64,000 nt of DNA from the NCBI GenBank assembly GCA_033964015.1, contig CM066916.1, forward strand, positions 32,319,404-32,383,403, in the 5' to 3' direction. The position numbers and the translations under genes are program-made. Below, in pieces: positions 30,901-39,805 of this stretch. Position 1 is the stretch's first letter. Each line of letters starts with the position of its first letter. The stretch is from Scolanthus callimorphus. Lineage: Eukaryota; Cnidaria; Anthozoa; Actiniaria; Edwardsiidae. The notes under the pieces were generated by a model, which was not told where the DNA came from, did no database searches, and saw only the letters and a program-made list of their open reading frames with translations.

Positions 30901-32010
30901 TAATCAGTTCTCGAGTTCTGTCATAATGAGATACATATGACACCCCAAAAGTGAAACATATGAATTGCATCTTTGTCATATGATTCAATTCCTGTCATAT
31001 GTTACCACAGGCTAGCGCTGTTTCTGTCATATATAAAAGGCTTGTTCTCATATACATGTCATATGTTCTCTTGGATTGTCATATATTCCCCAAGTCTAGA
31101 AGCCTGTTCCTCGAAAATCCTTCCGAACTCTCGATTTTGAAAACGTACGCCTGTCATATGTTTTAGTTTGCCCTCCGAATATTTTAAGACAAGTACACGA
31201 GGTAAGCTGGTTAGGATTCCAATGGAACCCAGAAATGCGCTTTTCTTTTGACAGAAGCCATGTCAATACAACAAACTGAAAGGATTTAGATCCCATAATT
31301 TATTTAGGGGGACGATTGTATCTTTCTTGTACGGATTCCAACGTTACCATGCAAAATGGCACCCAACCAGCAACTATTCATTCTTTAACTCCTTTATTGA
31401 TCATCAATGTCCCTTGTGAAATCACAATCGAGGGTCAAGGGACTGAAGTTGGAAAATGCCCCGATCGCTTACACTACTGGAACAGAAACATATGACAAAC
31501 ATGTGAAAAATATATTAAAAACATATGACATATGAGAAAATTAATTGTGTCCTGAAAACATCTTGGCAACAGGTCTGCTAGTAAAATCGACCTGGAATTC
31601 GGACATGTTACCAGCGCTAAGTTATCTTTCAGTATAGGTCCCGTGTAACAAGTTCCCTTAAGCTTATATTTTAGCGGATGTAAATATTCCAAAGTGCAGA
31701 CAGACTTGCTATCCATCTTGATTACAGGGACGGTAAGGAAAATATTTACCTTAGCGTGCGTTGAGTCCATTTCGAAATCAACAAGAGGATTAAGCATCAA
31801 AGAATATCCTGCCTCTAGCAATTGGGTAGAATAACGCAATGAAGGATACGAGTTTAACAATTCAGATACCTTCTGGAGAAGAAACGTTGGTAAGTTAGAA
31901 AATTTTAAGTGTTTTGATATGGTAAACATGACGAACAATATCTTGTAATTCTATCAATTTCAACATTGCAGAATTAATGCGATGTACTTGTGTAGCATGC
32001 TTTGTAATGA
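27997..32010 (-). pseudogene. Env-like glycoprotein, copy 2, split and partly inverted
   Basis: Three parts of one Env-like gene. Part X (about 31545-31990, minus) holds the coiled region and VCTLEYLHPLKYKLKGTCYT, GPILKDNLALVTC. Part Y (about 31165-31470) is on the plus strand and encodes WLGFQWNPEMRFSFDRSH and YLSCTDSNVTMQNGT. Part Z (about 27997-28430, minus) holds YIPWKDQ, the membrane-proximal helix and a tail ending CDDCSLPKEQ. X-Y-Z is the order in intact relatives, so Y has been inverted with part of the CACTA element between Y and Z. The 5' end is cut by a B LTR fragment at about 32012. Non-functional. Confidence 0.75.
28432..31545. mobile_element. CACTA/EnSpm-type transposon with CATATG subterminal arrays, rearranged
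   Basis: The terminus CACTACTGGAA occurs at 28432 and again at 31471, each just after a TTA/TAA of the Env gene, fitting a CACTA terminus and a 3-bp duplication. Subterminal arrays of (A)CATATGACA-type motifs fill 28450-28980; the complement (TGTCATATG) fills 30600-31165, and a short array lies at 31480-31545. The 28.98-30.6 kb middle holds no transposase that I recognise, so it is non-autonomous. Both termini now point the same way because one end was inverted with Env part Y. Confidence 0.75.
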
Positions 32011-32011
32011 A

Positions 32012-32081
32012 TTTAAACATTTTAGATTATTTTTCTTAAACATGGGCTTTACTATTCATTGCGTGTTTTTATTGTGCCACA
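32012..32081 (-). mobile_element. LTR family B, terminal 70 bp
   Basis: From 'aaacattttagattat' to TTATTGTGCCACA, identical in sense to the end of the B LTRs. It is followed by GAAG (32082-32085), matching GAAG at 20445-20448, and then by Cys ORF sequence (tagcgattcgacag). It looks like the remains of the 5' LTR of the large B insertion. Confidence 0.75.
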
Positions 32082-32085
32082 GAAG

Positions 32086-32260
32086 TAGCGATTCGACAGT
32101 AGTTTTGTTTTAGTTCCCAGATGATAGCAAGAAAAAGATCGCGCGATCAACAACTGTGCGCATAGTGACCGCCTGGTTATCGCGTATTTGTTGCTCAACA
32201 AAAATTTCCTTAACACTGAAAAGGCCACAAATTTTAACAAATGCGAGCACGTTGTCGGGG
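32086..32260 (-). pseudogene. Cys ORF middle part (D type), interrupted
   Basis: Continuation of the Cys ORF from 20431-20448. It reads VTMRTVVDRA and FVEQQIRDNQ-like codons up to CEHVV, where it joins LINE-derived DNA (CGTTGTCGGGGTAGTCC) at about 32260. The same junction is at 41320. Confidence 0.65.
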
Positions 32261-32820
32261 TAGTCCTTTTAGGTGCGTTTAGAACGCAACCTGTTTTTAA
32301 CAGGAGCCCTGAGCACGCTTAATAAATTATTACAAAATCGTAATATAGATAGATTATTACAGTATAAAAACATTTAAGGTGCTATATACAAGAAAGTCAT
32401 CAATAATGAAAATAATAATTCAAGAGATATATACATTGCAAAAACTACTATAAAATTGATGAATAATAATGAGAGTAAATATACTAAAAAAATAACGTAT
32501 AAAACTATTAAAAACTATACAACCATTATAACAAAAGGATCTCTTTGCTACTTCTGTTCTGACTACTGGTGGATGTAAATGATTTTATTGTCTCGCTGCA
32601 CGTTGGTGGATACTTCTATTGTGTTTAAAATAATTTCTAAAATACCGAGGACAACGTCCCTTTAAACATCTTTTTTAAGTTTTTGAGTGTTATTTTATCG
32701 CCTTTCTTCCAGTGTTGGCCACTTTAAGATTTTTGATTGCGGGACTACTGCGGTGGGTTCTAGCGACGATTCTGCCTGCCCTATTCTGAAGGGCCTCTAA
32801 GGCTTTGGTGTTACCCCTAC
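32261..32820 (-). mobile_element. LINE 3' end inside a Cys ORF (chimera copy 3)
   Basis: About 560 bp: UTR-like AT-rich DNA and the RT end motif ALEALQNRAGRIVARTHRSS, inserted in the Cys ORF in place of about 50 bp. The left junction (CGTTGTCGG) and the right junction (ACGCCAGGGCAG) match those of the copy at 41.3-42.3 kb. Confidence 0.7.
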
Positions 32821-33195
32821 GCCAGGGCAGTAATGATAAGGCTAATTTTGTAATGCCTAGTGGTGAGTGTGGTAGCACGTTACACAATTATGTTTTAACG
32901 TATGATGTGTTTTGGTTTCGATAACTAACGTCGGCACATTTAGCCGGTATTGCGTACAAACAATCGCCAATGTTAGGCTGAGGCACAGTATAGGGATTAG
33001 ATGCTCGTGCCATCTGGCGGCCTCTGAAAAGAATGGCCAAATTACTTTCAAGGTATGGTGAGTTTTTGTTTCTATCACCGTCGTCGGCACATTAAGCCGG
33101 TATTCCGTGAATAATATTGCCAATGTTTATAGGCTGAGGCACGGTATAGGGATTAGATCCTCGTGCCATCTGGCGGCCTCTGAAAAGAATTAAAT
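32821..33195 (-). pseudogene. Cys ORF N-terminal parts, two copies
   Basis: The first copy (32821-33030) holds CVTCYHTHH and YRLNVPTLVIETKTHHTLKH up to the AGGCCGCCAGATGG acceptor junction. A second, slightly different N-terminal piece (33037-33195; YRLNVPTTVIETKTHHTLK) follows, of the E-type sequence. They may reflect template switching between two subfamilies. Confidence 0.6.
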
Positions 33196-33199
33196 TTCA

Positions 33200-33750
33200 A
33201 TTAGAAAACAACACAACGAAATACCATGCACGGTACCCATTTTCGAAATGTTTTTGATGGTCTGAAATTGTATTGCAGGCGATTAATCGCATATTACAGT
33301 AAAATATGCGATACCAAAATACGGCGTTTTGAATTTAAATTTGACAATCTACTTGACACGAGATGCCAAGTGAGTTAGAAAAATGACAAGCCGCAGGAAG
33401 ATTGTGAATCAGCGGAATAAATTTGTAAGATTTTAGTAAGTGTAAATTAGCATAAGGTCATTTCTGGTTGCGACTTATATATAATGTTGGACTGACACAA
33501 TTGAATTTGAGTTTATTTCCACACACAGCTTACATTAATCACCTGTTTGACAGGTAGAGTAAAATAGGAGGTGGCAGGGGACCCATGAAACCATCAGGTT
33601 TATCGAGTAGGGTCCCCTGTATTTAAGTTAAATAATAATAATAATAAATAAGTGAATATATGGATATATGTCTTGATAATGTTCATTTGCGTGCTGTTCT
33701 ATAAATTTTTCGTTTTTTATATATATATATTGTAACAAGCAAAAGTCATA
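33200..33750. repeat. Repeated AT-rich spacer and LINE/SINE-like 3' end
   Basis: 33200-33500 is shared with 42480-42790 (for example 'gtacatgcacggtaccc', 'gcgacttatatataatg', 'ttggactgacacaa'). 33510-33720 holds a hairpin block, GGGGACCC...GGGTCCCC, and an AT-rich tail shared with 53246-53370. It is the end of some non-LTR element; no coding sequence is seen. Confidence 0.5.
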
Positions 33751-33751
33751 G

Positions 33752-33867
33752 TAATTTTAAGTGCGCTCATATAAAGCGAATGCCACAAAATTCCTAATTA
33801 TAAAACAAAACCAAATATACCCGCTATCTATTGAATATTAAAAATTGTCAAATCCCGTGACGTAACA
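33752..33867 (-). mobile_element. LTR family A, terminal fragment
   Basis: The last 116 bases of an A LTR ending GTGACGTAACA, with polypurine tract TACCCTCCACCTCAG at 33868-33882 and a type 2 RING gene to the right. Confidence 0.75.
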
Positions 33868-33939
33868 TACCCTCCACCTCAGATTCGTGCTCCTCCTGGG
33901 GCACGGAATAAAAGAAAAAGAAAACGAAAAACCTAAACA

Positions 33940-34172
33940 GTTTGATTTATCCCGGTCGGCAGCGAGTTCCGACCGAAGCGGCCGGCGTAGGTGATCAGGC
34001 ACATTGGTCCTCACCCACGCCCAATCGTCTGGCGTCATTCGCGGCGCTGGTGCAGGTGATGGTGGAGGTGGTCGCTGAGCTCGTCTCCTACCCATTCGTC
34101 TATTCCTTGTCCGTAGACGAGCTTGATATTCTGCCTCCAAACGATAAAGTTCTTGGGCAAGTCTAAATAATT
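33940..34172 (-). pseudogene. RING-like accessory protein, type 2, C-terminal fragment
   Basis: The C-terminal half only: Arg-rich RTRNRRMGRRRAQR, poly-Pro, and TPDDWAWVRTNVPDHLRRPL, then a frameshift before the usual end. The Zn-binding half is missing; at about 34172 the DNA switches to a repeat shared with 50.85 kb. Confidence 0.65.
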
Positions 34173-34509
34173 CGAGCTCTGAAGAGTATTATTTATATTT
34201 GGCTATGTCAGCTGTCAGAAAAAGGAAATGAGTCAAGCCATATGAATGAAACTGCACGTTATGACGTTCGTGGGCATTGCCCTCCTGATAATATATGGCG
34301 TTGTAAATAACTTGTGATTTAACGGTAACTATTTATTTTCGTGATATTTTCGTGATATAAAGAAATTTGAGTGGAAATACTAAGCAACGAAAACAATAAT
34401 ACGAACTCTTCTTTTTTTGTTTTATTCTTATATAATGTGGGACTGGCGAGATATGGAATACTCACCAAAAGTCAGGTTTGTGACTTGTAATGACCTTTGA
34501 TCAAAATAG
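34172..34509. repeat. Repeat shared with 50853-51232
   Basis: Both copies contain 'gagctctgaaga', 'ttatatttggctatgtcagc', 'gcattgccctcctgataat' and 'acgaactcttctttttt'. The second copy has about 50 extra bases after 'cagctgtc'. The nature is unknown and there is no coding signal. Confidence 0.6.
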
Positions 34510-34606
34510 TTTAATTTGTAACTGTTGTAAAAGGTTATTGTGATATGCTGAGCGCTTCCCGTTGAAATTGTTGTTTAAATGTATAGATCCGTGTATCACG
34601 TAAAAA

Positions 34607-35155
34607 AAGTATAACGGGATCTTTATTCTTCGCGTGTTCTTTATTGGGCTTCACAGCTGGACTACTACACAACTTCTACTCCCACTATTACTCTTCTTAC
34701 TAACTAGAACTACAGTGTCCTTTTTATAAGACTAAGCTCAGGATGGTTCTCACGGTTGCCCAAGTGTTTATGCCCGATTGACGGAAGGGTTTACACGTCA
34801 ACAAGGCCTTTTAAGGCATTAGACGTAAGAAATTGCTGTGATATCTGATTTTCGCATGTTTTAGATCTAAAGATAAAGTCTTTAGGAATGTGCCAAATGG
34901 GATAATCTGAAGTCTTTCACAAAGATAGGGAAACTACAAAACAAAAGTAAGAAATTGCTACAATCATCGAGTGACGTCTTTTTGTGGTGCATCACCCGAT
35001 GTGCAAAAACTTGAAAAAAATCGATTATATGTGTTTTGTTTTGATATATAAGAGGTTTGACACGCGTGTTCTTTATTGGGCTTCACAGCGGGACTACTAC
35101 ACAGCTTCTACTCACACTCTTTCTCCTCTGAATAACTAGAATTACAGTACTATGT
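34607..35155 (-). mobile_element. LTR family G fragments
   Basis: Two copies (34625-34730 and 35057-35150) of an LTR-edge-like block: 'cgcgtgttctttattgggct', 'ggactactacaca', 'cttctactc'. The first begins TATAACGGGATCTTTATTC, similar to the edges of LTRs A and F. TTTATT gives AATAAA on the minus strand, and 'tttttataag' a TATA-like box. They are incomplete LTRs. Confidence 0.45.
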
Positions 35156-35439
35156 TAGGGATATGAACAACAGAAGAGCAAAATTTGCTGTTCATATAAA
35201 CAGAATGAAAAAATCGCATATAAAAATAACAAAGTTAGGATGCATTTAAAAAAATGGGAAAAAATGTTTAAGCAATCATGTTAAGTGCTGTAGACTAGAT
35301 ATATTCAATGTTATGTGTAGTTGGTATGTTCTTTTGTATAGTTTTATGGTAGTGTATGTTCAGTTCAGTTCAGTTCAGTTTATTAAAATTTAAATATATT
35401 AATTACAAGCATTACTAGCCTGCAAATAGCAGATCAATA

Positions 35440-35579
35440 AAAAAGCATTAAATATAATAAAAAAAGTCGCACGACTCGTGTCTAAAAATACCAATGCGAA
35501 AAATCTTAATTTAAAACAAGGCGAAACAGGTCTGCAATGTGTTAACAATGATAAATTGCTAAAATTCGTAACGTAACAT
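35440..35579 (-). mobile_element. LTR family C, terminal fragment
   Basis: Ends TCGTAACGTAACA, then polypurine tract TACCTCCCACCTCAG, then 'gattcgtgctcctcctgg' of a RING element. That element is cut after 'ggagtaaatgcaag' (35628) by a D LTR start TGTTAGGTAG (35629-35638). Confidence 0.75.
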
Positions 35580-35638
35580 ACCTCCCACCTCAGATTCGTG
35601 CTCCTCCTGGACACGGAGTAAATGCAAGTGTTAGGTAG

Positions 35639-36122
35639 TGTTGCGCGGGTAAATCCTGTTGAAGAATAAAAAAGCCCGCAACTGGGGGAACAAACGGGAA
35701 TCGTTCAGAGACAACGAGTTTATCCACTCTGGCTAAATCATTACAATCACAGTTTTTATACAGTTTATCTTATTTACTATTAAGGGAATGAAACACAATA
35801 ATCTTAAAAGTTAATACTATTTTCCGAAAGTAGGAAACACTTAAGGGAGTCTCAAGTCGGACAGGTCCCAAGGAGAGTAAGAGATTGCATTTCCTTCCAA
35901 AGAATGGTTACAATCATTATCTTCACTTATTTCCTATACATGTAACTAGATTACTCTATCTCTTGAATCATGGACAGTTCGTCTTCTAATCACTATTTAA
36001 CTAAACGTATTACATTTATTCAATTCATTTATCCCTAGTGTTTATTTCACGAAATCAAACATTTTAGATTATTTTACTTAAACATGAGCTTTACTATTCA
36101 TTGCGTGTTTTTATTGTGCCAC
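35639..36122 (-). mobile_element. LTR family B, 3' LTR, internally deleted
   Basis: From TGTTGCGCGGG to TTATTGTGCCACA, 484 bp; about 300 bp of the B LTR middle is missing, with a junction near 'aaaagttaatactattttcc'. The polypurine tract TAATTTCCCCTCCTTTA follows at 36123-36139. Confidence 0.8.
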
Positions 36123-36193
36123 ATAATTTCCCCTCCTTTAGATAAGACGACCTCGTCTTATAAAAAGCCAAAAAGAGGTACTGAAAGAAATTT

Positions 36194-36818
36194 TTAGTCA
36201 GAGGATACTGTCGAGGAACTGAAAAATTGCCGAAAACGCCTAGCGCGGCGATAACTATAGTCGAGGCGACGGAACTGGGAAAAGGTGGAAGCCTGGTACA
36301 TTAACCAAGGAGCGACCTGGTGGCTTTCAAGAAAAGGATAAGAACATAGGTAACTAGCGACTCGACAGTAGTTTTGTTGGTTGAGCTCCCAGATAATGGC
36401 AAGGAAAAGCGCACGATCGACTGTGCGCATGGTAACGGCCTGATTATCACAGAGTTGTTGCTCGACGAAAATTTCTTTTACGCTGAGGAGGCCGCAAACT
36501 TTAACAAAACCGAACACGTTGTCGCCTGACGTCAAAATGCGTTTTGCCCTCCAACACGGTAATTGTAGCGTCGATGACGCCAGGACAGTAAGGATACGTC
36601 AAATTTTGCAATGCCTCGTGGCGAGTGTGGTAGCACGTCATACAGTTGTGCTTTGATGTGTGATGGGTTTTCGTTTCAATAACGAACATCAGCACATTTA
36701 GCCGGTATTGTGTGCAAACTATCGCCAATGTTAGGCTGATGCACGGTATAGGGGTTAGATGCTCGTGCCATCTGGCGGCCTCTGAAAATAATTGATTTTC
36801 AATTAGAAAATAACACAA
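36194..36818 (-). pseudogene. Cys ORF, near full-length, one frameshift
   Basis: The most complete copy. The N-terminal frame 36818-36501 holds EAARWHEHLTPIPC, YRLNVLMFVIETKTHHTSKH, CMTCYHTRHEALQNL and YCPGVIDATITVLEG. An extra T near 36540 shifts the frame. The remainder, 36535-36194, holds LLSVKEIFVEQQ, DNQAVTMRTVDRALFLAIIW, YLCSYPFLESHQVAPWLM and SQFRRLDYSYRRARRFRQFF, then stop. About 205 aa: a cysteine-bearing N-terminal half and a strongly basic C-terminus. No known family is recognised. An acceptor-like TATTTTCAG precedes EAARWH. Confidence 0.7.
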
Positions 36819-37150
36819 CGCACGACAAGAATCGTGGCTATATTTTCACACCGTTCTTGAACACAGCGTATATCACACGTTTCGAAAAAAAAAAAGGTTT
36901 TATTTATTATTTTTGTTTTTCTCTTATTAAAGTGCCTTTAAGTAAAGTACCAGATACGCGAAAGGGTGATATCAGTTTTGCAGTGATATATCAAACAGCG
37001 CGAGTTCAAGAACGACGTCTGTATACATCGATTTATTATTATTATTCATTTTTGCCTGTGTGTGTGTCATAATTTATAATCGTATTTTCCGTTCCGTTCA
37101 TTTGCCGTAATTCTCTAAAACGCGGATCGATAAAACAACCTATCAACATA

Positions 37151-38110
37151 TTATGTGATAGGGTTTGGGAAAAGATATTTCAGGCGATCAGGAAAACTTA
37201 AAGTTCTTGTGGGAAATAATTTATTTGTTTTCACCAAATACTTTGCGACGTACGTGACTAACCTTGTAGAAACTGTCAAGATAGTAAGTAAAACCACTAA
37301 TAGCATTTGCGCATTAAATGGCAGATGACGCGATGCCATAACTTGAACATTAAAATCACTTATGCTAGTTCGCTTTCCCGAAACGACTACGTTTTTCTCC
37401 ATTATACCATTTTCCATGGCAACAACATTCTGAACCGATACAATATATGGCTTACAATTTCACTTTCGCTGGTAACTATAAAAGATTCGTCAATAACTTC
37501 AATTGCATTCAAAACGATTTCCTTTTCACTTTGCACGACAATAATACTGTCTTGATATACATCACTTTTCCCAATTTCAAGATCATCTACGAAGAAAATT
37601 TCATCGGTCATCTCTACCGAATTATATTGAACTCCTTGCTCCTCTTGATAAACGTAAGCTTCCTCGGTTATGTCGTTTTCCGAACTTTGAAATATGATGT
37701 TTTTCTTTTACATAAACGTCTTCTGAGACGAAAACTTCATCGGCTTCTGCAACCGAAACAACATTTTCTTCAATTATTTCTTCGTAATTTTCTTTTAATA
37801 ATTTCAGCAAAATCCACAACATTTGCCATATCACGCATTATTTTACAGAAATCGCAAAAATTCAGATAAACAATTTCTTGCTTGTCGTACATTTCTTTCC
37901 AAAGCGCAAGCTCAATTGCTTCGCAAATATTTTAGGTGACTGCATGAAAACACCGATTCTTATATTTTCCTCAGACCCTTTATAGAATGATATTTTGAAT
38001 TTTCGTCATCGACGATAGTCAATACGGAACATAATTTGTTAAATGTGCTAGCATAATCTTCTAGCTCGTAGCTCAAACATTAATTCAAACGTAATGAAAA
38101 ACTGCTTTTC
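37151..38110 (-). pseudogene. Gag-TM protein, second copy
   Basis: Sister of 24338-25330, with the same order: Gag capsid-like part (about 37800-38110, several indels and a lost QSENQSVED segment), acidic spacer (MTDEIFFVDDLEIGKSDVYQ), and TM plus tail (QMLLVVLLTILTVSTRLVTY). A 2-base gain at 'caatatatgg' (37440) breaks the spacer from the TM part. The codon that is TAA in the first copy is GAA here. Cys follows downstream. Confidence 0.7.
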
Positions 38111-38433
38111 CATAAGTATTTCTGTTGCTTGTCTTAACTATTCTAAATAAAGTCCATTAGGAATTGTGTACTTATCATTCTGTAGAGTCCACTCATTGAA
38201 CTTTGTCATCTTGCAAACAACGAACCAAGAGCGGCAACCCCTTTTCTTTGTAGATACATCAGTAGAACTGGTAGAAACTCGTGTCTAAAGATTCGCAGTA
38301 ATCATCTCTGTCGGTTTGCGGCAGTGCAATCTGTAGTTTTAGGACGGTGTGCTGTTTGGTCTATTGGCAATATCAAGCTCTGGATCTCCGCTCAGTTACG
38401 GCAGCTCTGGCTTCTCTGCATGTTTTCGTCTAA
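38111..38433 (-). promoter_or_regulatory. Leader of the Gag-TM element
   Basis: Matches 25340-25610 up to 'tctattggcaatat', after which the two loci differ. It joins a C LTR through 'gtctaaccgaaaa', a decayed form of the primer binding site (compare GGTCTCCACCGAA at 51283-51295). Confidence 0.55.
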
Positions 38434-39168
38434 CCGAAAATGTTAGGTAGTTTATTTAACATATGGGACTAGCTCACAAAACTCACTCAACTGAGGTCGG
38501 TCGAGCCCTTCTTTTATATCCTAGATCCAGGCGACAGCCCATGTGGTAAAAGCAATTTTTGACAATTTAAGAGTATTAAATTATGAATCGAAGAAAATAA
38601 CAATCGTTGAATTAGCTAAAGTCAATCAGTGTAGACGTTTAACTCTATAAACTGTGACGGGCTGTTTCATGTTCCAGGACTTACAGTAAAAATAGAAGAA
38701 TGACAAAGTTTACAAAATTAGAGAAATTAAGTGCGCATGTCCTAAAAGACAACGTTACTACAAGGCTGACTAACTGCACATGCCTTAAAGGACAGTGTGA
38801 CTACAAAATTTTTATTTATGATCAGATAACGGATAAATTGTTCCACCAACATCAAGAGGAGATATTGGTTTACAAGCTCGGGCTGACAAGCTTAACTTTT
38901 ACAAAACTATAAAGCCTCCCGAGCTTGTAAACTCGGCTGTTTTCTACTGCGCAATCAAAATTGCTGAGACCGCTTGATTTTGGTGTACAAGAGCTTACAA
39001 AGTTGTTTACGAATATAATAATAGTAACCAGACCTGTTCGAGATCTCGAAAGCAGACACTTGTTAATCTCGCTGAAGGCGATTTCCGCAAAAAGGCGTCC
39101 ACGCCCTAAAGACAAACACTCATTTTCGTTTCCTAAATTTGGCCAACTTTTGAGTGTGCCTAAAAATA
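38434..39168 (-). mobile_element. LTR family C inside the B element
   Basis: From TGTTAGGTAGTTTATTTAAC to 'aaaaataacca', where the last ~90 bp of the LTR are missing and the polypurine tract CCCCCACCTCAG follows directly. The RING gene to the right makes it look like a 3' LTR, the Gag-TM leader to the left like a 5' LTR: it is shared between two units. Confidence 0.75.
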
Positions 39169-39275
39169 ACCACCCCCACCTCAGATTCGTGCTCCTCCTG
39201 GACACGGAGTAAATGTAAGTAAATATTCTAAATTATACAGTTTTTTCTTGTTGTTAAAACTTCTCGGGGTATGTT

Positions 39276-39704
39276 TTAGCCTGGTCCGCATCGGGTGCCT
39301 GGCGGCAAAGGTCGGCGTAGGTGATCGGGCACATTCGCCCGCACCCACGCCCAGTCTGCTGCTGTCATTCGAGGTGGAGGTGGTGACGACGGTGGCATCG
39401 GGAATTGGCCTCTCTGTGGCCTGCCTCGGCCTCGGCCCCGACCACGCCACGATCTTGGCAGATAGTTAAGGTCTCGCCGCGTCCGAATTGCTTGGACCTC
39501 CATTTCGCGATCCAAATCGCGGAGGCGGCGTAAAATCCCGAATAACTCCGGGGTGCCCCGGCAGTGGGCACAACGGTACCTTGATTGCTCTTCCCGGAGC
39601 CACCTTGCTATGCAAGCATAGTGGAAGACCTTCCGGCAGCAGGATAGGATACACCCATATCCTGGTGCCGAAACCGGCTCCAAACAAATAGGACAGTCTT
39701 CCAT
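39276..39704 (-). CDS. RING-like accessory protein, type 1, intact (142 aa)
   Basis: Complete ORF with ATG at 39704. Residues 4-7 CPIC and 21-33 LSCCRKVFHYACI form the first part of the RING, then ARWLREEQSRYRCAHCRG. The middle ligand set is CC-x3-F-H-x2-C, where canonical RING has C-x-H-x-F-H. A helix (FGILRRLRDLDREMEVQ), an Arg/Gly run (SWRGRGRGRGRPQRG), poly-Pro, and the C-terminal box ADWAWVRANVPDHLRRPLPP follow. The Arg/Gly run may bind RNA. The polypurine tract and LTR follow. It is likely a ubiquitin-ligase-like accessory factor; the box's role is unknown. Purifying selection is suggested by the match to 52218-52652. Confidence 0.78.
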   Translation of the reverse strand: MEDCPICLEPVSAPGYGCILSCCRKVFHYACIARWLREEQSRYRCAHCRGTPELFGILRRLRDLDREMEVQAIRTRRDLNYLPRSWRGRGRGRGRPQRGQFPMPPSSPPPPRMTAADWAWVRANVPDHLRRPLPPGTRCGPG

Positions 39705-39785
39705 TGCTAAAATAGGAGAATCTCAACTGTTAGTTTATAGTTGTTAGCAGTTTTGGCTCTTTGATTCTTCTCATAGTCTGTCTCT

Positions 39786-39805
39786 GCCCGGGTTCTCCAC
39801 CAATA
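39786..39805 (-). promoter_or_regulatory. Primer binding site next to the B 5' LTR
   Basis: The plus strand reads GCCCGGGTTCTCCACCA directly before ATATGTTGCG. On the element strand the LTR end CGCGCAACA is followed by TGGTGGAGAACCCGGGC. This is the same site as for the A family, so A and B elements use the same primer tRNA. Confidence 0.75.

Noticed and set aside
28432..31165. Centromeric or telomeric satellite made of CATATG motifs
   Set aside because: The motifs are irregularly spaced, oppositely oriented on two sides, and bounded by CACTACTGG ends inside a gene.
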